NCBI GenBank assembly: GCA_003136475.1
Contig: PLEQ01000173.1
Span: forward strand, 1-8,578
DNA: 8,578 nucleotides
Source: Deltaproteobacteria bacterium
GTDB taxonomy: Bacteria > Bdellovibrionota_B > Oligoflexia > Oligoflexales > Bog-1112
Direction of reading: 5' to 3'
The stretch's first letter is position 1. Each line of letters opens with the position of its first letter. Below are positions 1 through 5,693 of the stretch, in pieces. The notes beneath the pieces were generated by a model. The model did no database searches. It worked only from the letters and a program-made list of their open reading frames with translations, and was not told the DNA's origin. Position numbers and translations under genes: made by a program.

Positions 1-282
1 TCCAGAGCTATTCTCGATCGCAACTTTCTCAATCCGCAAAGTTTGCTTTTTATAGAGGATAGACAAACCTTCACTAAAGAAGTGCTGGCAATTGCAAAAG
101 ATGACGCTAGAAAAGACGCCATTCTTTTTGCTCCCCCCATCATCAGTGATAAACAGTGGTACCTTTATTCATGGCATAACGGTGTAGCGGAGCTGCTGCG
201 TAAAAAAGGCAAGAGTACATTGCAGGATTTGGTGCACCAAGCTGTACAAGCGATTGCGGAAGATCAGGAAGTCGCACACTAG
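1..282 (+). CDS. C-terminal part of an unidentified protein (5' end outside window)
   Basis: The frame is open from the first base of the window to a TAG at 280-282, giving 93 residues of C terminus, so the gene begins to the left. I do not recognise the family. The visible part is soluble-looking, with a mixed beta strand and helix composition (AILFAPPIISDKQWYLYSWH) and an amphipathic helical end. There is no signal peptide or membrane segment in this part. The internal TTG at base 43 is not a convincing start because the frame runs through it from upstream. Its stop overlaps the stop of the converging thioredoxin gene by four bases, with no room for a terminator between them. The last 30 or so residues resemble, without gaps, the end of the frameshifted gene at 3294-4461 (shared YL-x-SWH-x-x-V). 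The two may therefore be distant relatives, which is an inference from a short match. Confidence 0.6.
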   Translation, partial: SRAILDRNFLNPQSLLFIEDRQTFTKEVLAIAKDDARKDAILFAPPIISDKQWYLYSWHNGVAELLRKKGKSTLQDLVHQAVQAIAEDQEVAH

Positions 283-590
283 GCTAGGGTTTCGACGAAC
301 TCCTGCAACTTGGCCTGGCCTTTGAAGCCGATGAGCCGACCTGCTAATTTTTTGTTCTTGAAAATAAAAAAGACTGGCAGAACTTCCGTCTCAGCAATCT
401 CTAATATTTCAGGATAGGCTTCCGTGTCGATTTGCCCAAAGGTCAAGCGATCAGCAAAAGCTTCTTCGACGCGTTTGACTGCTGGCTTAGACAAGGTGCA
501 CGAGCCACACCCCGGTTTCCAAAGTTTCAAAAAAACGGTTTCGCCTTTTTCGAGAACGTGTTCAAGCTCTTCGGGGGTCCATTCTAACAT
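279..590 (-). CDS. Thioredoxin family protein, CGSC active site
   Basis: A 103-residue cytoplasmic thioredoxin-fold protein with no signal peptide. The redox site is WKPGCGSC at residues 24-31, with the active cysteines at 28 and 31. The middle pair is Gly-Ser instead of the classical Gly-Pro, and the usual WCxxC tryptophan is displaced by three residues. The cis-proline loop follows at VLPVF (Pro72), and an IDTE strand end lies near residue 55. The length matches ordinary thioredoxins of about 105 residues. The changed dipeptide suggests a redox potential different from thioredoxin 1, so this may be a thioredoxin-like reductant with its own partners rather than the housekeeping TrxA. The start is well supported: AAGGAGATC at 595-603 on the minus strand sits just before the ATG. 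It is the last gene of the minus-strand cluster, about 50 bases after the unknown gene, and converges on the partial gene at the window edge. Confidence 0.88.
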   Translation of the reverse strand: MLEWTPEELEHVLEKGETVFLKLWKPGCGSCTLSKPAVKRVEEAFADRLTFGQIDTEAYPEILEIAETEVLPVFFIFKNKKLAGRLIGFKGQAKLQEFVETLA

Positions 591-642
591 TTTTGATCTC
601 CTTGCATAGGTCTGTGCAGTATAAAGATTATATAGCGAACGC

Positions 643-1404
643 TCAAGTTTCCATTGCTACTTGTACAGCTAGACTCTTCCGACAGATCCGCAGTAGACGA
701 GAGAAGCACTCCTCGTCCAGCCATTCGAGAGGCGGACGCGATTTTAATTTATGGATCCGCGAGCGAAACGCTTCTTTCGGATCTAAAGAGTCGCTAGCAC
801 TCATGGTTGGCAAGGGCTCACGCACTTCCATCCATAGTGGAACTTGACTGTGTTCACACCAGTTGACGATAGCATTCACCTGTTCCGCATATTTTGGCTT
901 CCAAAGTTCATTCACACCATCGAGAAAGTAAATCAATGGATATTCACTTGCTGGAATATGCGAAGGGATCAGTTCATGCTCCTTACTCTTGCCCATACTG
1001 AAGACATGTGTGCTGATGCCAAAACGCCAAGTGGCAAGGGGAGCGAGCAGCCAAAATGGCCCTGGACTGCCGCCATCACGCTGTGCTGTTGTCAAATAAC
1101 CATACTGCAGCTCTGAGGCCAGGACCTTCTCTAAGTACTGGAAAAAGACCTTTCGATCCGGAGTTTTGAGGTCTTGGCTGAATGCGACTTCCGGCCAAGT
1201 TTCGGCAAAACGTTGCAGATGCTGGTCTATTTTTTGTTTGCGCGCTTGCAGACGACAGGACCTAGCAATTTGCGAGCGCGCATCCCAACGCAGGCTACGT
1301 CCTTGGCAGCAAGCAAAAGCTTGGGGGTCTATGGTGCAAAGCGTTTCAACCCAGTTCAGACCTGGAAAGTAGCTGGGGAAGCTCGGATCTTTCCATTGCA
1401 GCAT
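643..1404 (-). CDS. Unidentified protein downstream of a DnaC-like ATPase
   Basis: A protein of 253 residues from the ATG used here. A TTG at 1416 would add four residues and overlap the stop of the upstream ATPase gene, so translational coupling is likely with either start; neither has a clear SD. I do not recognise the family. There is no signal peptide or membrane segment. The N-terminal 50 residues contain four cysteines (about 23, 32, 33 and 50). Near residues 155-167 a hydrophobic strand ends in an acidic turn (YPLIYFLDGVNEL), followed by a helix and a second strand (VPLWMEV). This pattern looks like a Walker B strand followed by a sensor strand of a P-loop ATPase, but I see no Walker A motif. 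It could be a degenerate AAA+-like partner of the neighbouring loader, which is an inference. The gene lies between the ATPase and the thioredoxin on the same strand. Confidence 0.65.
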   Translation of the reverse strand: MLQWKDPSFPSYFPGLNWVETLCTIDPQAFACCQGRSLRWDARSQIARSCRLQARKQKIDQHLQRFAETWPEVAFSQDLKTPDRKVFFQYLEKVLASELQYGYLTTAQRDGGSPGPFWLLAPLATWRFGISTHVFSMGKSKEHELIPSHIPASEYPLIYFLDGVNELWKPKYAEQVNAIVNWCEHSQVPLWMEVREPLPTMSASDSLDPKEAFRSRIHKLKSRPPLEWLDEECFSRLLRICRKSLAVQVAMET

Positions 1405-1412
1405 AGCACACG

Positions 1413-2300
1413 TCAAGGTTTGAGAGCCTGTCTACGGAAGTCTTCTCCTTTCATCTCGACGAACTTCGTCGTTTCAAAGAGCCGGGAGAAGATGCGTTTG
1501 CCGACACGACTTTCGAGTGAGCCCAGGTAGTTGAAGGAACCGCTTTCGGTCGGATCGCTGGCGCGCGCTTTTATAGAAAGGTTGGTGGTGGCAACAAGAA
1601 TTTTGTTTTCATTGTAACGGTTCATTACCAGTTGATCGAGGACGGTAGCTTCAAATTCCGTATTGCGACCTTTGCCAAGCTCATCGACGACTAGAACTTC
1701 GACGGCATTGAGCGGTCGTAGTATATCTTGGTCCGAGCGGCTTTCCGCATAGGCCGCTTTGATTTGTGAGATCAACTGAAAGAAATCGACGAAGCGCACG
1801 CTCACGTTCTTTTCTGCCAAACGTCGGGCCAGTGCGGTAATCATATAGGTCTTCCCGATGCCGACTGGGCCACTGATAATAAGCCCTTTCTTCTCACGTT
1901 GGGTGTCGAAGTCACGCAGCCAGTGTTTGACTTCGTTGAGAATGAAAGAACAGTTACCCGTGTAATTCTTAAACTCGCCCATGTGCGCGCCAGCGTAGCG
2001 CGAGGGAATCATCGCTTGATTGAAAAGGTTGACCACTCGGCGTGGCGCAGGACTGCGACAGGGCCGCGCCAGTCCCTGGACAACGCGTTGAGCAAGGCCG
2101 AGGCAATTGCGGCAATTCCGGACACAGGCACAGAGTTCTGCACGAGCAAGCGGTCCCACTGGACGCACAACATAGCCCAGGCCGCGACAACAGGGTTCGC
2201 GAACCGCTAGAGCACAAGGAAAATCCGGGAAAACCTGCGGTTTGGCACTCATTTCGGCCAAAAGACCTCGCAGGCTTTTCCTTTCTGAGGGTAAGTCCAT
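1413..2300 (-). CDS. DnaC/DnaI/IstB-like AAA+ ATPase (helicase-loader-like) with N-terminal cysteine cluster
   Basis: A protein of 295 residues. The C-terminal two thirds is an AAA+ module of the DnaC/DnaI/IstB type. The Walker A motif GPVGIGKT is at 144-151, Walker B VLVVDE at about 202-207, a sensor-1-like strand ILVATTN ends at Asn240, and a SRLFE box with candidate arginine finger Arg273 lies near the end. Members of this family load the replicative helicase or, as IstB, assist transposition. No IstA transposase or insertion-sequence ends are present, so a helicase-loader or related chromosomal role is favoured. The first 100 residues carry about eight cysteines (29, 37, 38, 57, 59, 63, 66, 81), including CxCxxxCxxC. 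This suggests a zinc-binding N terminus, as in DnaI-type loaders. The ATG at 2300 has no clear SD; the internal ATG at 2252 (residue 17), preceded by a GAGG, is a possible alternative. The gene lies 42 bases after rpsD and abuts the next gene. Confidence 0.85.
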   Translation of the reverse strand: MDLPSERKSLRGLLAEMSAKPQVFPDFPCALAVREPCCRGLGYVVRPVGPLARAELCACVRNCRNCLGLAQRVVQGLARPCRSPAPRRVVNLFNQAMIPSRYAGAHMGEFKNYTGNCSFILNEVKHWLRDFDTQREKKGLIISGPVGIGKTYMITALARRLAEKNVSVRFVDFFQLISQIKAAYAESRSDQDILRPLNAVEVLVVDELGKGRNTEFEATVLDQLVMNRYNENKILVATTNLSIKARASDPTESGSFNYLGSLESRVGKRIFSRLFETTKFVEMKGEDFRRQALKP

Positions 2301-2342
2301 ACATTTTTAATAAGAAAAGAACGCCAATGATGGCATCAATTA

Positions 2343-2963
2343 TTAGCGACTGACTCTACGTGCGTAGTATTCAACCAGCAATTGGGCATCGATGGCAAAA
2401 GGAAATGAGTCGCGGTCTGGAGCCGTGATCATCTTTGCTGAATTTTTCTCCTTATCAAAGGCAATCCAAGCTGGTCGGGCTAGGCCGGGATTTTCCAAGC
2501 TGTAGGCAACTGCCGGAACTTTATAACCTTTTTCCGTAAGGCCAACAATTTGACCGGGAGCGACCTGGAAAGAGGCAATATTCACCTTTTTGCCGTCGAC
2601 AAGCACGTGCTTGTGATTAACGAGCTGACGGGCAGCTGATATCGTAGGTGCGAGACCGGCGCGGAAAACCACGCTGTCCAAACGGCGTTCAAGAAGTTCA
2701 AGAAGTTTGTTGCCGGAATGTTCACGGGAACCAAACGCTTGTTTGACTAGACGCTGTAGGTAGCGTTCGCTAATACCGTAATTAAAACGGATTTTTTGCT
2801 TTTCCAGCAACTGTGTACCGTATTCACTTTTCTTTTTCTTGTATTGGCCTTCGCGCATACCAGGAGGGGTCGGTTTTCTTTCGATCGTTTTACGGGATAG
2901 ACCAGGAAGGTCTAAACCAACTGCGCGCATAAGTCTTAATCTGGGGCCTGTGTATCGTGACAT
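2343..2963 (-). CDS. rpsD: 30S ribosomal protein S4
   Basis: Full-length S4 of 206 residues. It starts SRYTGPRLRLMRAVG and continues through LSRKTIERK, EKQKIRFNYGISERY (about 54-68), LLERRLDSVVFRAGLAPT (about 90-107) and AARQLVNHKHVLVDGKKV (about 110-127), which forms the S4 RNA-binding domain. It ends LLVEYYARR. S4 binds 16S rRNA early in assembly of the small subunit. The N terminus lacks the four zinc-binding cysteines of C+ S4 proteins, so this is the cysteine-less form. The start has AAGAGGAA at 2973-2980 on the minus strand. The gene is outside the usual S13-S11-S4-RpoA-L17 operon and leads a cluster with a helicase-loader-like gene. It could be the only rpsD or a second copy; the window cannot tell. 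No frameshift or damage is seen. Confidence 0.97.
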   Translation of the reverse strand: MSRYTGPRLRLMRAVGLDLPGLSRKTIERKPTPPGMREGQYKKKKSEYGTQLLEKQKIRFNYGISERYLQRLVKQAFGSREHSGNKLLELLERRLDSVVFRAGLAPTISAARQLVNHKHVLVDGKKVNIASFQVAPGQIVGLTEKGYKVPAVAYSLENPGLARPAWIAFDKEKNSAKMITAPDRDSFPFAIDAQLLVEYYARRVSR

Positions 2964-3005
2964 AGACGGTGATTCCTCTTTCCTTCGAACCGATTGAAAA
3001 AAAAT

Positions 3006-3034
3006 ATCTTACATGATCTGCTCGCATTTTTCAC
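3006..3034 (-). promoter_or_regulatory. Possible sigma70-type promoter for rpsD
   Basis: On the minus strand a TAAGAT (3006-3011) could be a -10 element. A weak GTGAAA (3029-3034) lies 17 bases further upstream as a -35. The spacing is right and the position, about 40 bases before the rpsD start, fits, but the -35 match is poor. Confidence 0.25.
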
Positions 3035-3078
3035 TACATCTGGGGGAAAAAAACAAGCCATTTCTCACTTTTTAGCCC

Positions 3079-3140
3079 CGCCAAGGCATTTTGGCGATGT
3101 TTTTAGCAATCGGCGGCATTAAAAAAGCCACTAAGCCGAT
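3079..3140. other. Two adjacent hairpins in the rpsD upstream region
   Basis: The first is a six-pair perfect stem, CGCCAA (3079-3084) with TTGGCG (3091-3096), followed on the plus strand by a T5 run at 3100-3104. This resembles a weak intrinsic terminator, although no plus-strand gene ends here. The second pairs ATCGGC (3109-3114) with GCCGAT (3135-3140), with an inner GGC/GCC pair. Together with flanking sequence they fill a stretch of about 330 bases between rpsD and the decayed gene in which I see no convincing gene. They could be remnants of a terminator for a lost gene, or a structured leader or small RNA; nothing decides this. Confidence 0.35.
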
Positions 3141-3173
3141 CTAAAAAGACCTTGTGCGCGATGCCGCACTCGC

Positions 3174-3275
3174 TTATAAGCTCCGCAGCAATCCTAAGAA
3201 CCAACGAGTATCGAGCCAGTAGGCGAGCACTATGACTATAAGCACAATCGTACAGAGAGTGATTGGTATCCTAAT
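3174..3275 (-). CDS. Possible tiny single-span membrane peptide (doubtful)
   Basis: A minus-strand frame ends at TAA 3174-3176. It encodes a short peptide with a basic lead (RRKIR), one hydrophobic span of about 17 residues (ITLCTIVLIVIVLAYWL) and a short tail (DTRWFLGLLRSL). An AAGGAGG motif (3279-3285 on the minus strand) lies just before, but there is no ATG, GTG or TTG at the right distance, and the boundary used here assumes a rare ATT codon. A TTG at 3311 gives a 45-residue version without an SD of its own. The orientation follows the positive-inside rule, but the hydrophobic stretch also appears on the opposite strand. It could easily be chance. Confidence 0.18.
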   Translation of the reverse strand: MRIPITLCTIVLIVIVLAYWLDTRWFLGLLRSL

Positions 3276-3293
3276 TTTCCTCCTTAATTCACC

Positions 3294-4461
3294 ATGCTTA
3301 GTTTCAAACAACAACGCGACGATGTGAATTACATTGCCATCTACGACGATCGTGCCAAAGAAATTATTGAAAACCTATTCGACCAGAGTATGGAAAGTCT
3401 TGGCCAAGAATACGACATTCAATTTTACTCACTTCAGGAAGTCGACAAAGCCCCTAAATCCGATTTTTCCTTCGAGCTTTTCTATGGTGGACGCGCTATT
3501 CACGACTTTCGCAAAGTTATCTTCAACAACAAAGACACGATTGTCTTAGTTTCCGATCACATGCACGGCAACCATCTCGATCAGGTTCGTGGCCCTAATT
3601 TTGAACTCTACTTTAAACCCCCTGGTCTGGGAAAAAACCGTTCGGGGCTCATAAGAAGTCCCATGCTCGAGCGTGTTTCAGGCAAAAGTAAGGCTATTCT
3701 AAAAACTATCGCTATGAGCCTGTTTCCCCAAAAATCGATCAAGAATCTTATGGCCCATGCCGCGCATGAAAATATCAAACTCGGGTTTTTGTACGGTGTC
3801 CATAACGAATTCGAACTCCTCACCTCATCGGCCAAACCCGAGAATTCCTGCGTGTTATTGAACGTGCCTATCCTACAAGCCCTGTTGTCATTTTTAGTCC
3901 CAACTGCATCGATGACCTCGTGATCGCCGGTATTCATTCGAGACAGATTCTTGATTCGGGTTCCCTGAGTCAGCTTTCCCATCTGAAAAATCAAGCCTAT
4001 ATACTCCCCCTAAACGAGCTTTCGGATTTTCAATTTATGTCTCTCATGGCCTTGGCGGATATTCCTGTTTTGGTTGAAGGCGACACATCCGTTAGCCATG
4101 CTATTCAATTGAGGAAGGAATTTCTAGTCTATCGCAGTGATTGGAACACACAACAAATTCGAAGCGTTATGGAGCTTGATACGGAACAAGGAAGGTTTCT
4201 TTATTCGGATGTTTATTTTTTACCGGAACCTTTAGACGGTTCAAAATATTCCACCCACTACTATAGTTCTCAATTTCCGCAATTTCACTTCTACTTCCTC
4301 CAGAAAAATCGCTGCTTGCAAAATAGAGTACAGCGCCCTTAGCGAGGGATGAAGACCTTTACTTGTTTTCGTGGCACCAAGCTGTTGACGCTTATTTAAA
4401 ACTAAAGCAGCTGCCTAATCTGCGTGATGAGATTCTGGCCAACTTGCGGAACTTTAACTAG
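3294..4461 (+). pseudogene. Decayed gene with several frameshifts, GT-B-like product possible
   Basis: The frame from ATG 3294 gives a coherent sequence up to about residue 175 and then runs into a TGA near 3921. The coherent sequence moves to another frame between about 3813 and 3845 (EFLRVIERAYPTSPVVIFSP) and continues past 4200. It appears to change frame again between about 4240 and 4300 (to SRKIAACKIEYSALSE), and once more near 4345 (DEDLYLFSWHQAV), ending at TAG 4459-4461. The repaired protein would be about 385 residues with no membrane segment. Stretches such as VVIFSPN and MALADIPVLVEGDTSVSHAI recall GT-B-fold glycosyltransferases or sugar epimerases, but I do not recognise the family. 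The start has no SD; the bases before it are pyrimidine-rich. Sequencing error at three places is an alternative to true decay. It converges on the ChaN-like gene with 13 bases between stops. Confidence 0.72.
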
Positions 4462-4474
4462 CGCTTGAGTTAAC

Positions 4475-5386
4475 CTAGAGGAAGGATGGCAGGTGTTTGG
4501 CGTCTACTAAGCGCTTATGTAGCAAGAATTTGGTGGGAACCGTCATCAGGTAATCGTAAATATCTTGTGTACTGGTCTCATCCTTATGGACTTCATAGAG
4601 CGACTTGAGATACGGAGTCAGTCCATAGAGCCCGTAGCTCTTGCTTTTGAAATAGGCATATTCACCGACTGGCGAATGTAGAGAGCCAGCAAGCACGAAA
4701 ACGCTTTCCTTGGCCTCGAAAACCTGCAGGCTGCGTACAAGGCTAGCATTGCGATAGCGGGCTAGACTGAGCGAATAATCGTCATTCCTGCGTACGGTGT
4801 CCCAAAAATAGCACTGTGCCTGACTCAGATTGCTGAATTCGGCACTGAGCTCTTTTTTTACCTGTGACCAAATGGGAAAGGCTTCGGCGCAAAATCGACC
4901 CCTTTCCTCCGGCTGATATTCGATGCCGCGCCTTTGATCTTCCAAAACACAACGTAAATTCAACATAATATACCAAGCGCAGTCTTCGATCTTGGTTCCT
5001 GCTTCTGCACCCTCAAACAAGATGACAGCGTTGGGCCCCAGCTCCTTTTCAATGTAGGCGTAATTGTCCAGCTGCCCAAAAAGATCCGTATGTCGCTCTC
5101 CGAGAAAGTGCACCTTGCTTTTAGGAAGATGTCGAAGGGAGCGACGCTCGTGAAAATGCTCCAGCAAATCACTCTGTCCAGCCAAACTCCGAATTTTGTG
5201 AGCTAGATACTCTAAGTCCCGAATAAAGGCGATTTCATTCCGGGAGCAAAGGCGTTCGCCTAGGTACCCACAGCGTAGGAAACGTTTCTTTTCCGTCGGT
5301 TCCGGGTCGTGGTGTTTGACAGATCGGGGCCCGCATGCGGCAAACCCCAAGAAACTTAAGATGGGTATGATTTTCCACAATTTCAT
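4475..5386 (-). CDS. ChaN/TraB/TIKI-like lipoprotein
   Basis: A 303-residue protein with a lipoprotein signal: charged start MKLWK, hydrophobic core and lipobox LGFAAC with the lipidated Cys18. Gly19 after it would allow outer-membrane sorting. The mature part resembles the ChaN (DUF399), TraB/PrgY and TIKI superfamily. A strand leads to FLGERH at 94-99, another to ILFEGAE at 122-128, then a helix containing ARYRNASLV (209-217), and a last strand ends VLAGSLH at 231-237. In this superfamily the GExH and GxxH histidines and the acidic residue of the second strand form the active or metal- or haem-binding site. Campylobacter ChaN binds haem, and TIKI proteins are metalloproteases. The precise substrate here cannot be read. 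The start is strong, with AAGGAGGA at 5391-5398 four bases before the ATG. The gene is divergent from the phosphatase gene and shares the intergenic region with it. Confidence 0.72.
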   Translation of the reverse strand: MKLWKIIPILSFLGFAACGPRSVKHHDPEPTEKKRFLRCGYLGERLCSRNEIAFIRDLEYLAHKIRSLAGQSDLLEHFHERRSLRHLPKSKVHFLGERHTDLFGQLDNYAYIEKELGPNAVILFEGAEAGTKIEDCAWYIMLNLRCVLEDQRRGIEYQPEERGRFCAEAFPIWSQVKKELSAEFSNLSQAQCYFWDTVRRNDDYSLSLARYRNASLVRSLQVFEAKESVFVLAGSLHSPVGEYAYFKSKSYGLYGLTPYLKSLYEVHKDETSTQDIYDYLMTVPTKFLLHKRLVDAKHLPSFL

Positions 5387-5693
5387 AGACTCCTCCTTAA
5401 AGACAACTCGCCATCACCCCGTCGTAGGCCGAGGAACGAGGCCCTTAGGCGGTCAGGTGATCTCGGTGAGCAGCAATGCAGGTATTAATAGCCGCATGAT
5501 GCGAAGATTTACGCCTTGATACCAAAAAGCCAAGGTAGCTTCGATAAAAAACTGCCATTTTACCAAAAATACTAGCGCTAAACTCCTTAGCTTAGGAAAT
5601 GGCCTCCCGTAAAATTTGTCATCTTGTAGGAATGTACAAAATATCGCATAATAATTATACGTTAGCACTTCACAGCATAATTAAGGAGCGATC
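5387..5693. other. Divergent intergenic region between two lipoprotein genes
   Basis: About 300 bases separate the starts of the two divergent genes. They hold the SD sites of both genes, the promoter listed separately, and a small inverted repeat GCTAA/TTAGC near 5577-5591. A hydrophobic minus-strand frame runs through it but shows no good start. I see no operator or riboswitch I could name. Confidence 0.4.
5624..5652 (+). promoter_or_regulatory. Possible sigma70-type promoter for the histidine phosphatase gene
   Basis: TTGTAG (5624-5629) and CATAAT (5647-5652) are separated by 17 bases, each matching four or five positions of the consensus. The site lies about 40 bases before the GTG start in an AT-rich stretch. 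An overlapping ATAATTATAC offers alternative -10 placements. Confidence 0.4.

Noticed and set aside
1413..2300. IstB of an IS21-type element
   Set aside because: No IstA transposase, no inverted ends and no insertion context. The N-terminal cysteine cluster and the operon with rpsD favour a helicase-loader-like role.
1969..2304. Minus-strand frame of 111 codons inside the DnaC-like gene
   Set aside because: It lies in the wrong frame over a gene with clear AAA+ motifs and has a composition typical of a shadow frame.
2301..2342. Terminator between rpsD and the ATPase gene
   Set aside because: Only a four-pair GCCA/TGGC stem followed by an interrupted T-rich stretch; too weak to call.
3232..3327. 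Plus-strand small frame starting MTISTIVQRVIGILIFL before the decayed gene
   Set aside because: Hydrophobic, but the ribosome binding site is weak, it overlaps the start of the decayed gene and it shows no family resemblance. Its hydrophobic stretch lies opposite the minus-strand peptide.
5453..5668. Minus-strand hydrophobic frame in the divergent intergenic region
   Set aside because: It has no SD at its start, overlaps the phosphatase promoter region and resembles no family.
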